Origin: an uncultured Bacilli bacterium
GTDB lineage: Bacteria > Bacillota_I > Bacilli_A > RF39 > UBA660
Direction of reading: 5' to 3'
NCBI GenBank assembly: GCA_934153945.1
Contig: CAKPFM010000003.1
Span: 1-64,000, forward strand
DNA: 64,000 nt
The notes beneath the pieces are model-generated. The model searched no databases and was not told the DNA's origin. It saw only the letters and a list, made by a program, of their open reading frames with translations. Below are positions 37,101-44,947 of the stretch, one piece after another. Made by a program: the position numbers and the translations under genes. The first letter of the stretch is position 1. Each line of letters starts with the position of its first letter.

Positions 37101-37511
37101 CGATGCGCTTTCACCATTTAGCAACCACATTTGTGCTTGGGCAATTGCATAATTAATATCATTATTACTTGTTTTGGCTTTAATTGCATATTGATAAGCC
37201 TTTTTCCATTCAAGATCAGTTATTTCACGAGTTATTGTGTACTCAGTTCCATTTCTTGCATGTCTTCCACTATTTAGACATAGAGAAGTGTGACCTCCTA
37301 ATGACATTTTATATACATATGCTTTGCCAGTCGCAGCGGTACGACCCAAAGTAGGAATTGGTATTTCTGATCTTTGACTGGAATTAATAGTTAAATTTTT
37401 TCTAGCTTCACTAATATCCTCTTCAGTACAAACTTTACTTTCTGCTTTAATATCATCACATACAAATAAACTAATTAAACATAAAATGATATATACTATC
37501 TTCTTTTTCAT
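34152..37511 (-). CDS. large Cys-rich secreted adhesin with thioester-domain-like motif
   Basis: A 1119-residue protein with a signal peptide (1-23, cut after IKA). Residues 60-135 resemble the thioester domains (TED) of Gram-positive adhesins: Cys78 in SLCLNSG, then the QAQMWLLNG segment where Q125 (Q-x-x-x-W) is the likely bond partner. In known TEDs a Cys-Gln thioester lets the adhesin bind host amines covalently. The rest is very rich in Asn, Ser, Thr, Tyr and has tens of Cys in short spacing (for example CNNTLVTC, CDNDTNRLYC), suggesting many disulfides. There is no LPxTG or C-terminal membrane helix, so it must be held by another component; it directly precedes the Tad assembly genes and may be a pilus tip protein. 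Overall function inferred. Confidence 0.72.
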   Translation of the reverse strand: MKKKIVYIILCLISLFVCDDIKAESKVCTEEDISEARKNLTINSSQRSEIPIPTLGRTAATGKAYVYKMSLGGHTSLCLNSGRHARNGTEYTITREITDLEWKKAYQYAIKAKTSNNDINYAIAQAQMWLLNGESASVSEPLFEVAKDVYYNYNCNKLLNDESLCDTLLQGSDSTNAIKNALARKFGSNGNSMVRGIDDGIGWAISQYRSSTDYYSGRLYYWEAPGYQSMLSTLDCDNDTNRLYCTDSGGNKHYYADDSEYNQCVQNGGNKTVCKSSFDLKYCNGGSTEKKYIVKKTGNDAVCTNYNSNIGTYYEYVEQSDEGTAIPGKGDSESEIQINSYCNLYCLENSAQQVFPGNIKSAVSVGTYIIWPTSESTLSSKYKNNYPLSFSGQKTCYVVMSGEDNPINNIPLTTYYNNLVSSIPNNAYGSYARKNYETSRLSNGGCNSVYENACRPYNNTTNSKYNIWQNYINSDEYKNAVNSKNEKDRHNSEVNSCNQENEQNKNNALQACETTKNNSISACQEARSNCTGSNRRCNNTLVTCVGNANSAYNTCKNSVNAGNYTGKRTCGSMENTSSENVIINRADTYRTDYENAKSRSNACTNEHAACNNYTDKVNELINFSEQLKTCANYTPNCSGTSCDIYKYSTNVDLSWGDSEYGTIITDSQLEKSINYYLNISSNNNNFINVSSNQGINTIKSNLSNLINQVKNVTNNRQIIANVNVTYSLPTTNLLYNYVVKRNDSFKSQTVRPSNDSNYTTIGFSNLPISYNALTNVSYELKLSNIRFGENGQYSPNDYTCNYNVTKTLPTDCLCPSGTKFSGKNLSSIMIDENLTCSEAQSKYCDNEIQACPNGSKSEEMMSCLQSYDWFTCYDKNCRDNPLDAYCPNDKSINLTSCLNNYSYDYCVNKLCGGGRDDDKKTYTCKNKNGVDGYMDITSCVQIKIVQGLSENDAINACDSLVCPLSGLRIIYRTISLENPFPSKTADAVITQTGLSVGMFNDDVKGRYPGTNWNDQKLVQNHILTVTRNGNKIDGSNIYQNEPLYRFELNTATINAIRNYNKTRESNGGYADFTLECRLNNSKACVSEKFVHNQELSGLVSGLCMNSTSKTNFYRCSGDA

Positions 37512-37521
37512 ACTTCACCCC

Positions 37522-38166
37522 CTAAAATAGGTTATTTTTCTTTCTATTAATTATTGAGTTTATAACTATATAAATTAAAATTATAATGATTAATGTAGGT
37601 AAAATTATATAGTAATTATTTATATAAAATTCCAATATAATATCAAATATTCCTTTAACATTATCATCTATTTCAATTACATCTTTTTTATTTTTATATT
37701 CTTCTACATTCCTGATGAATTCTTCATAACTAAGAGTATTTTTTTGCCATTTATTACAATATTTATAGTTGACACCTTCACATATTGGATCACTATAATA
37801 AGGATTATAGGCGGGAGTAGCTACATATATATAATAAATTACTGAACTATCACACATTATATTTGAGCTTCTAACTGCAAATTTGTAATTATTATTGCTA
37901 CTATATCCACCTAGATTTAAAGTTTCACCAGTATAATAATATTTGTTATCACTTTTAGTATCTACTAAATATAATTCACTATTCAAATTATAAAAATTAA
38001 TTGAAAATACTACATTACCATTATTTTCAACATAATCGTAACTAGTAGTAATATTTTTAGCTAATTGTTGTAATCTAATTTTGTCAGAATTACTACATAT
38101 TGCGCCTTTTACACATATAGGAAATAGTACAATTAAACATATTAATAATTTTAAATACTTCATCAT
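37522..38166 (-). CDS. signal-peptide and C-terminal anchored small surface protein
   Basis: A 214-residue protein with a signal peptide (about 1-21, ending VKGA), an extracytoplasmic domain of about 145 residues with five Cys (including CSN, MCDS, CEGVNYKYC), and a C-terminal transmembrane helix (about 180-203) with a short basic tail. It is 10 bp upstream of the large adhesin gene and likely co-transcribed with it. It could hold the adhesin at the membrane, but no family is recognisable. Confidence 0.65.
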   Translation of the reverse strand: MMKYLKLLICLIVLFPICVKGAICSNSDKIRLQQLAKNITTSYDYVENNGNVVFSINFYNLNSELYLVDTKSDNKYYYTGETLNLGGYSSNNNYKFAVRSSNIMCDSSVIYYIYVATPAYNPYYSDPICEGVNYKYCNKWQKNTLSYEEFIRNVEEYKNKKDVIEIDDNVKGIFDIILEFYINNYYIILPTLIIIILIYIVINSIINRKKNNLF

Positions 38167-38219
38167 ACCATCCTCTCTAACATATTATAACACAATTAAC
38201 ACTAAAACAAAACAATTTC

Positions 38220-39803
38220 TTATTTTAAAATGTAAACATATGACATATTACGTATTTTTATTTTAAATTTAATTTCACTAGCATCGATAATACTTCTTGG
38301 AACTTCTAAATATACAACATTCTTATCCACTGTTTTTGTTGGTAATATTTCGTATAATTGATTAACTGTATATTCTTTATCATTTAAATTATAAATAATA
38401 CTTCCAAATTTTTCAAGTAAATAATACAATTTTTGAGGTTTTAATATAGATAAATTTTGATCTATATTGTAACTTCCAGTAATTTTAAGCAATGCTTTAT
38501 CATAATTCGTGTTTAATTTAGGACTAATAATTTCATGTGATAATCTACATTCATTTGAAACACAAAAGTTATATGAGACATCAAATGAATTAGATAATTC
38601 ATAACTATAAATATTAATACTTGAATTTTTAAATATACTTTTTTCTAATGAAATATTGTCATTTAAATTAAAATAGTTTTCTTTAATATCCTCATCTATC
38701 TTATTAGGATTAATTTTTACTTTAATTGTTTTTAAATTTGTATCAAAATAATAAATTAACATTTTAGAATCAACATAACTGTTTGGAATCTTATATATTA
38801 ATAAGTATTCACTAAAAGCATTGGAAATTTCATCATTATTATAACTAATACCTAAATCAGAAAATTCTGTTCTATAATCTGTTGTAGGATAAATATTGTG
38901 GTCATTAACATGCAAAGCTATTTGAGCAGTAGATAATATTTTATTCTTAGAGTTTATAGTTCTAACCTTCACTCTACTAATAACAAATGAATAATTTTTA
39001 TCAATGACATTTCCTCTATAGTCCTTATTTGTTACATAACTTTCAACTATATTAAAATAGAAATCTTTTGTTGTTAAATTTTCATTTTCTTTATAAACCT
39101 TATTATATATTGTTTGATTTAAATAAATAATAATACATATAATTCCAATTAATAAAGCTGATATAATTGAAAACAAATACTTATTTTCAACATATATATA
39201 CTTAATATATCTAAATACTTTATTTAATTTTCTCAAAAATTTATCATTATCTAATTCAAAACTAACTTCAAATTCTTCACTATCTTTTTCATCAATATCA
39301 AGTTCTTCTAAATCTTTAGCAAAATCAAATTTTTTAATATTGAATCCAGTAGCTCTAATGGCAGTCATAATACAAGTTATACTTTGAATTAAAATGGTCA
39401 TCAAAACCAAATCTTGTATTAATTTTAAAGTTCTAACTTCAACTAATGAAATTTCAAGAGTACTTAAAGTATTTCTTGAAATAATAATTATTGTTACAAC
39501 AAAAATATAAGCTAAAATATTAAAAAAGTAATATTTAACAGGTTTCTTTTTAAATAACATTACAAACAAAATTACTATTGTAAATAAAAATATAAAAAAT
39601 ATTGATACAAATAATAAATTACTATATAAAGTAGTAATTACTTCATGATTAATAAGTACCATTGTACTGTTTAAATATTCATTTAAATATGATAATATGG
39701 CACTACTGGAATACATGACATATATCATAAATAATAGCATTATAAAATGAAATAATTTAAAATGTTTGATAAAAAAAGCAAACGGTCTTCTTAGTATCAT
39801 CAC
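38220..39803 (-). CDS. polytopic membrane protein, first gene of the Tad/T4SS cluster
   Basis: A 527-residue protein with four N-terminal helices (about 15-40, 48-82, 92-112, 122-148), a highly acidic cytoplasmic stretch (about 160-200: LEELDIDEKDSEEFEVSFELD), a fifth helix (about 210-230) and an extracytoplasmic domain of about 290 residues with two Cys near 410. I do not recognise it. It lies 53 bp upstream of the 214-residue gene on the same strand; that gap holds a TGTTATAAT extended -10, so transcription may restart there. A cluster-specific role is inferred from position only. Confidence 0.65.
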   Translation of the reverse strand: MMILRRPFAFFIKHFKLFHFIMLLFMIYVMYSSSAILSYLNEYLNSTMVLINHEVITTLYSNLLFVSIFFIFLFTIVILFVMLFKKKPVKYYFFNILAYIFVVTIIIISRNTLSTLEISLVEVRTLKLIQDLVLMTILIQSITCIMTAIRATGFNIKKFDFAKDLEELDIDEKDSEEFEVSFELDNDKFLRKLNKVFRYIKYIYVENKYLFSIISALLIGIICIIIYLNQTIYNKVYKENENLTTKDFYFNIVESYVTNKDYRGNVIDKNYSFVISRVKVRTINSKNKILSTAQIALHVNDHNIYPTTDYRTEFSDLGISYNNDEISNAFSEYLLIYKIPNSYVDSKMLIYYFDTNLKTIKVKINPNKIDEDIKENYFNLNDNISLEKSIFKNSSINIYSYELSNSFDVSYNFCVSNECRLSHEIISPKLNTNYDKALLKITGSYNIDQNLSILKPQKLYYLLEKFGSIIYNLNDKEYTVNQLYEILPTKTVDKNVVYLEVPRSIIDASEIKFKIKIRNMSYVYILK

Positions 39804-39888
39804 TCTTCACCCTATCTTAAACTAATTATAGTATATATCAAAAATAATTTTTTTAAAAGATTTTATTAATTAAAATTTAAAATTTAAT

Positions 39889-39917
39889 TGAAAAATGATA
39901 GCATTTATACTATAATA
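39889..39917 (+). promoter_or_regulatory. promoter of the ecf-truA operon
   Basis: -35 TTGAAA (39889-39894), 17-bp spacer, -10 TATAAT (39912-39917), followed by a short leader and GGAGGAA SD before the first ATP-binding gene. No riboswitch-length leader is present. Confidence 0.82.
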
Positions 39918-39940
39918 AAAATCATATTTGGAGGAATTTT

Positions 39941-40696
39941 ATGGGTGTAATTATTAATAATTTAAATTATAAAAATATTTTTAAAAACCTAAATTTAGAA
40001 ATAAAGGATAAAGAATTTACTACTATTATTGGTAGTAGTGCATCAGGAAAATCAACATTAGTTAATTTTTTATCAAAAAAAATATCTGATGAAAATATAA
40101 TAGTTGATTATAAAAAAGAAGAAATAAGCGTTATATTTGATGATGTTGAATCAAACTTTATATATGATACAGTTATAGAAAATTTAGTATTTCCATTAGA
40201 AAACTTAAACTATTCAAAAGATGAAATAAATAATAAATTAGATGATATAGTTGAATACTTAAAAATAAAAGATTTAATAAATTCTAATATTAATACACTA
40301 AGTGGTGGAGAAAAAGAACTAATAGCTCTAGCAATATCCCTAATTACTGAACCTAAATTATTAATATTAGATGAATCTTTTATAATGTTAGATAATATTC
40401 AAAAAGAAAAAATATTTAAACTACTAAAAAAAATAAATAGAGAACTTAAAACTACTATTGTTTATTTAACTAATGATGTAGAAAGTATAATATATGGTAA
40501 AACTATAGGTGTAATAATTGATAAACATATAGTAAAAGGTAATTTAAAAGATATATTAAAAGATGAAAAATTATTTAAAAATTCAAAACAAAAATTACCA
40601 TTTATGGCTGATTTATCACTAAAACTAAAATACTACGATTTAATAGATGATATAATACTAGATGAAAGTAAAATGGTGGATGCTTTATGGAAATAA
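39941..40696 (+). CDS. ecfA1: ECF transporter ATP-binding protein EcfA1
   Basis: A 251-residue ABC ATPase of the energy-coupling factor type. Walker A GSSASGKST (about 32-40), signature LSGGEKELIALA and Walker B LLILDESFI are visible; the Walker B continuation is DES rather than the common DEP. Together with the next two genes it forms the shared energizing module that powers vitamin uptake through separate substrate-binding S proteins, none of which is encoded here. It overlaps the second ATPase gene by 10 bp. Confidence 0.9.
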   Translation: MGVIINNLNYKNIFKNLNLEIKDKEFTTIIGSSASGKSTLVNFLSKKISDENIIVDYKKEEISVIFDDVESNFIYDTVIENLVFPLENLNYSKDEINNKLDDIVEYLKIKDLINSNINTLSGGEKELIALAISLITEPKLLILDESFIMLDNIQKEKIFKLLKKINRELKTTIVYLTNDVESIIYGKTIGVIIDKHIVKGNLKDILKDEKLFKNSKQKLPFMADLSLKLKYYDLIDDIILDESKMVDALWK

Positions 40697-41535
40697 TAAT
40701 TAAAAATTTAAAATTTTCTTATAAAAAAATAAATTATCAAGAAAAGTTAATTTTAAATGATATTAATCTAAAAATAAAAGAAAATAGTATTACAGCTATA
40801 ATAGGTAAATGTGGTAGTGGTAAATCTACTCTAGCAGAACTTATGTGTGGAATAATGTTACCTGATGAAGGAACAATCAAAATAGATAATATAACATTAA
40901 AAAACAATACCCAAAGAAAAGAAATAGAAGAATTAAATAATAAAGTTGGACTAGTATTTCAAAATACAAATGACCAATTTTGTGGTAATACAGTAAAAGA
41001 TGAATTATCATTTGGTTTAATAATAAAAGAATATAAAATAAATGAAATTGAAACAAGAATAATAGATGCATTAAAAATGGTTCATTTAGATGAAAATTAT
41101 TTAAATAAAAATTTGAATGATTTATCTTTAGGTGAAAAGAAAAAAATAGCTATTGCTTCAATACTAATTTATAATCCAAAAATAATTATATTTGATGAAC
41201 CTACTATAGGATTAGATGAAATAGATAAAAATGAACTCATAAAACTTATTAGAACTCTAAAAAAAAGATATAACAAAACTATAATTGTTATATCTCACGA
41301 TACTGATTTTCTACATAAATTTGTTGATAATGTAGTATTAATAGATAATAAAAAAATCATTTTAGAAGGAGATAAATATACAGTATTTACTAATGATTCT
41401 CTTAAAAAATATGGAATAAAAACACCAAATGTTATAGCATTTTCTAAATTAGTAAAAAAGAAAAAAGGTATTAAAATTGGCTATAGAGATGAAATAAATG
41501 ATTTAATAAAGGATATATATAGATATGTTAAATAA
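40687..41535 (+). CDS. ecfA2: ECF transporter ATP-binding protein EcfA2
   Basis: A 282-residue ABC ATPase. Walker A is GKCGSGKST (about 39-47), Q-loop VFQNTNDQFCG, signature LSLGEKKKIA (Leu in place of the first Gly of LSGGQ) and Walker B IIIFDEPTIGLDE. The C-terminal extension after residue 235 is typical of EcfA proteins and mediates dimer contacts. It overlaps ecfA1 and ecfT by about 10 bp on each side, so the three are translationally coupled. Confidence 0.92.
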   Translation: MEIIIKNLKFSYKKINYQEKLILNDINLKIKENSITAIIGKCGSGKSTLAELMCGIMLPDEGTIKIDNITLKNNTQRKEIEELNNKVGLVFQNTNDQFCGNTVKDELSFGLIIKEYKINEIETRIIDALKMVHLDENYLNKNLNDLSLGEKKKIAIASILIYNPKIIIFDEPTIGLDEIDKNELIKLIRTLKKRYNKTIIVISHDTDFLHKFVDNVVLIDNKKIILEGDKYTVFTNDSLKKYGIKTPNVIAFSKLVKKKKGIKIGYRDEINDLIKDIYRYVK

Positions 41536-42268
41536 TATAGAATTAAATTCATATATAAATAACAATAGTATTATTAATAAAATTAACCCATTAATTAAAA
41601 TTATTTCTATAATATTTATCTTATTTTTATCAATTCTATCAAATAATATTACTTCACATTTATTAATTATTTTATTAATAATCAATTTAATATTAATATC
41701 TAAAATAGATATATCATATTATTTAAAAACAATTAACAACATGAAATATTTTTTAATAGTAATATTTGCATTTAATTTATTTTTTATAAATATTACTGAC
41801 AGTATAATCAATATATTAAGAATTATTGAATTAATTATTTATAGTAAATTAATTACGTATACAACAAATACTTCTTCTATTAATTATGCTATTACAAAAT
41901 TATGTACACCACTTAAAATATTTAAAATAAATCCATTATTTATATCAATGAGTATAACACTAACTATAAGATTTATACCAATAGTAATTAATGAAATAAA
42001 TACCATTGTTAAATCACTAAAAGTTAAAGGAATATATTTTAGTAAAGATATTAAAAAAAATATTATAATTTTAAAACAAATTATAAAACCTATATTTAAA
42101 AATTCTATTTTAAAAGCTGATAAAATCGCTAATGCTATAGAACTAAAATACTTTGATTTTAATAAAAAAAGATCTAACTATTTTGAATATAAATTTAAAT
42201 TACAAGATATAATCTTTCTAGCAATATTTGTATTAATAACTATATTTATTATAAGGAGTGAAATATGA
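41525..42268 (+). CDS. ecfT: ECF transporter transmembrane protein EcfT
   Basis: A 247-residue integral membrane protein with about five helices: the scaffold that connects the two ATPases to an S component. The cytoplasmic coupling region (around 145-205) has the pattern IRFIPIVINEINTIVKSLKVKGI. Ends with TGA inside an ATGA overlap with truA, evidence that TGA is a stop codon in this organism. The gene order ecfA1-ecfA2-ecfT-truA is the standard Bacilli arrangement. Confidence 0.9.
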   Translation: MLNNIELNSYINNNSIINKINPLIKIISIIFILFLSILSNNITSHLLIILLIINLILISKIDISYYLKTINNMKYFLIVIFAFNLFFINITDSIINILRIIELIIYSKLITYTTNTSSINYAITKLCTPLKIFKINPLFISMSITLTIRFIPIVINEINTIVKSLKVKGIYFSKDIKKNIIILKQIIKPIFKNSILKADKIANAIELKYFDFNKKRSNYFEYKFKLQDIIFLAIFVLITIFIIRSEI

Positions 42269-43005
42269 AATATTTAATGACTTTTTCATACAATGGAACA
42301 TATTATGATGGATATCAAATACAAAATGATAAAAATACTATTCAAGGTGTTATTGAAAAAAATTTAACTAAAATTAATTCTAATAATAAAGTTAAAATAA
42401 GCGCTAGTGGAAGAACTGATAAAGGTGTTCATGCAATAAATCAAAAAGCCCATTTTATTTTAGATAAAAATATAGATGAAAATAAGTTAAAAAATGCCTT
42501 AAATAAATTATTACCAGATGATATATATATTAAAAATATAATAAAAGTTAATGATGATTTTCATGCTAGATTTAATGTAATTAAAAAAGAATATATTTAT
42601 AAAATTAATATAGGAGAATATAATCCTATAGAAAAAGATTATATATTTCAATATAATAAAAATTTAAATATTAATAAAATTAAAGAAGCTACTAAATATT
42701 TAATTGGGACACATAATTTTAAAGGTTTTACCAAAGTAGATGAAGAAAAAGAATCATATATAAGAACTATATATGATATTGAATTAAGTTTAGAAAATGA
42801 TATTTTAACTTTTAAATTTATTGGTAATGGTTTCTTAAGATATATGGTAAGAAATATAGTTGGTACTTTAATTAATATTGGTGAAAATAAATTTGATCCA
42901 ACTTATATTAATAAAATTATTGATAGTGAAGATAGAAAAAAAGCCGGTATTAAAGCACCAGCTTGTGGATTATATTTAAGTAATGTATATTATTCTAATA
43001 ATTAA
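42265..43005 (+). CDS. truA: tRNA pseudouridine synthase A
   Basis: A 246-residue enzyme making pseudouridine at positions 38-40 of the tRNA anticodon arm. The catalytic Asp52 lies in SGRTDKGVHA, and FLRYMVRNIVG near the C-terminus is the second family signature. Start overlaps the ecfT stop by 4 bp, with SD AAGGAG inside ecfT. It ends the operon at a strong hairpin terminator. Confidence 0.95.
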   Translation: MKYLMTFSYNGTYYDGYQIQNDKNTIQGVIEKNLTKINSNNKVKISASGRTDKGVHAINQKAHFILDKNIDENKLKNALNKLLPDDIYIKNIIKVNDDFHARFNVIKKEYIYKINIGEYNPIEKDYIFQYNKNLNINKIKEATKYLIGTHNFKGFTKVDEEKESYIRTIYDIELSLENDILTFKFIGNGFLRYMVRNIVGTLINIGENKFDPTYINKIIDSEDRKKAGIKAPACGLYLSNVYYSNN

Positions 43006-43024
43006 TTTCAATATAATAAGACTA

Positions 43025-43044
43025 AAAAGCACTTAAGTGCTTTT
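43025..43044. terminator. bidirectional terminator between truA and rluB
   Basis: Perfect palindrome AAAAGCACTT / AAGTGCTTTT with A- and T-tracts on both sides, between two convergent genes, so it can stop transcription in both directions. Confidence 0.85.
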
Positions 43045-43064
43045 TTCTGTTTCATAATAAAATT

Positions 43065-43775
43065 TTATTTCAAACTATATAATTTTTTTACTTCTTTTAT
43101 AGATAACTTTCTATATTCACCAGATTTTAATCCATCTAATGTTAGAAAAGCATATCTTTCTCTTTTTAATTTTAAAACATCATATCCAATTGCTTCAAAC
43201 ATTTTTTTTACTTGATGATTTCTTCCTTCATGAATTATTAATTCAACATAAGAAGAATCTGTTTTTTTATCATATTTTAATATACGTGCTTTAGACTTAC
43301 TAGTTTTAACTCCATCTATAACAACACCTTTTTCTAATGATAAAATTTGACTTTTTCCAATTAAACCTCTTACTTTAGCAATATAAACTTTATCAATATT
43401 GCTAGATGGATGGGTTAATATGTTAGTTAATTCACCATCATTAGTAAGTAATAATATGCCTGTTGTATCATAATCTAATCTACCCACAGGATAAATTCTT
43501 TTAGTAGTATCTATCAAATCAACAACCGTTTTTCTATCTTTTTCATCACTAGTTGTAGTAACTATTCCTCTCGGTTTATATAATAGATAATATTCTTTTA
43601 ATTCTTTCTTTAAAATATGATTATTTACTTCAATAATATCACTATCATCAACTTTAACACCTTGTTCTCTTATTACTTTTCCATTTACTTTTACAAGGCC
43701 TTTTTCAATTAACTCTTCAGCTTTTCTTCTTGATGCTATACCAGAAGCAGCTATTACTTTGCTAAGTCTTTCCAC
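43065..43775 (-). CDS. rluB: RluB/RsuA-family rRNA pseudouridine synthase
   Basis: A 236-residue enzyme. An S4 RNA-binding domain (about 1-55, ERLSKVIAASGIASRRKAEELI) precedes the catalytic domain with GRLDYDTTGILLLTNDG, where D101 is the catalytic Asp. RluB modifies the peptidyl-transferase region of 23S rRNA. It is the last gene of a dacF-spmA-spmB-rluB series conserved in order with B. subtilis, although a 70-bp gap separates it from spmB. Confidence 0.92.
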   Translation of the reverse strand: MERLSKVIAASGIASRRKAEELIEKGLVKVNGKVIREQGVKVDDSDIIEVNNHILKKELKEYYLLYKPRGIVTTTSDEKDRKTVVDLIDTTKRIYPVGRLDYDTTGILLLTNDGELTNILTHPSSNIDKVYIAKVRGLIGKSQILSLEKGVVIDGVKTSKSKARILKYDKKTDSSYVELIIHEGRNHQVKKMFEAIGYDVLKLKRERYAFLTLDGLKSGEYRKLSIKEVKKLYSLK

Positions 43776-43845
43776 GTTATCACCATTTCTAACATTTAAT
43801 ATATAGATAATTATATAATAAAATTAGTATTTTAACAAGATAATC

Positions 43846-44364
43846 TTAAAAAATTAAATTGACTAAAAATATAGAAACAGCTATAGCACATATATCAGCA
43901 AGTAGTCCAGCTATTAGAGAATATCTTATTTTTTTTATTCCTACACTACCAAAATATAAAGTTAAAATATAAAAAGTTGTATCGGTTGATCCTTGTAATA
44001 CAGAAGCCAGTGTTCCAATAAAACTATCAGGCCCATAATTAGCTAAAATATTGCTTAAAATTATTAAAGAAGAACTGCCAGATATAGGTCGCATTATAAT
44101 CATTGGAAAAATTGGTAGTGGAACTTTCAAAAAATTTAAAACTGGACTTATAAACTGATTTAAATAATCTAAAAAACCACTTTTCAAAAATATATTTATT
44201 CCAAATATCATAGCTAAAAAACATGGAAACATTGTATATACTAGTTCAAAACTTTCCTTAGATCCTTCAACAAATACATTATAAATATCTACTTTTTTAT
44301 AAAGACCATAAACAACAATAATTAATACTATAAATGGTATTACATAATTAGAAATATTAGGCAT
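43846..44364 (-). CDS. spmB: spore maturation protein B
   Basis: A 172-residue membrane protein of the Gate/nucleoside-recognition family, with about five helices and the MRPISGSSSLIILSNIL motif. SpmA and SpmB are needed for spore core dehydration in B. subtilis. The start overlaps the spmA end by 8 bp. Together with dacF and spo0A it argues for endospore formation. Confidence 0.9.
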   Translation of the reverse strand: MPNISNYVIPFIVLIIVVYGLYKKVDIYNVFVEGSKESFELVYTMFPCFLAMIFGINIFLKSGFLDYLNQFISPVLNFLKVPLPIFPMIIMRPISGSSSLIILSNILANYGPDSFIGTLASVLQGSTDTTFYILTLYFGSVGIKKIRYSLIAGLLADICAIAVSIFLVNLIF

Positions 44365-44947
44365 TTTTAGCTAATATCCTATCTATAATTAAACCTAAAA
44401 AAGTAGAAATAAAAGTTGACAATATACAGATAAAAACTATTGAAGTAGGATCACTACTACCATACATCATTCTAAGTGAAATAATAGTAGTAGGTATTAT
44501 TGTAATACCACTAGTATTTAAAACTAAAAAAGTTATCATACTACGTGTAGCTGTATCTTTTTTAGGATTTAATTCTTGTAAAGATTTCATAGCTTTAAGA
44601 CCAAATGGGGTTGCCGCATTACCTAACCCAAACATATTAGCAACTATATTTGAAGATATGTATTCGTATGATTCATGATTTTCTGGTATTTCTGGAAATA
44701 ATAACTTCAATAATGGTTTTAACATCCTTGAAAATTTATCTAATAAACCTGATGCACTAGCAATCTTCATAATACCTAACCATAAAGCCATAACAGGGAA
44801 AATTTTTAATATCATATCTAAACTAGTTTTAGTACATTCTAATATTTCAGTATTCAAAATATCTATTTTGGAAGTTAATAAACATGTAATTACACCTATA
44901 ACAATAAAACATCCCCATATTTTATTTACCATAGATTTAAAAACCAC
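44357..44947 (-). CDS. spmA: spore maturation protein A
   Basis: A 196-residue membrane protein with the paired Gate-domain motif MFGLGNAATPFGLKAM and about five helices. It is the partner of SpmB. The gene overlaps the end of the carboxypeptidase gene by 22 bp and spmB by 8 bp, so all three are translated from one message. Confidence 0.92.
   Translation of the reverse strand: MVFKSMVNKIWGCFIVIGVITCLLTSKIDILNTEILECTKTSLDMILKIFPVMALWLGIMKIASASGLLDKFSRMLKPLLKLLFPEIPENHESYEYISSNIVANMFGLGNAATPFGLKAMKSLQELNPKKDTATRSMITFLVLNTSGITIIPTTIISLRMMYGSSDPTSIVFICILSTFISTFLGLIIDRILAKNA

Noticed and set aside
15872..39803. Integrative conjugative element
   Set aside because: T4SS genes suggested an ICE, but there is no relaxase, integrase/recombinase, excisionase, replication or partition gene in the interval, no tRNA at the edges and no flanking direct repeat that I can see. 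Core metabolic genes adjoin both ends.
42260..42270. TGA read as Trp (Mycoplasma-type code)
   Set aside because: The low GC raised the question, but Trp in all long ORFs is TGG and ecfT ends cleanly at a TGA overlapping truA, as in standard-code Bacilli.
39941..43005. Riboswitch upstream of the ECF operon
   Set aside because: The leader from the predicted -10 to the SD is under 20 nt, too short for a vitamin riboswitch.
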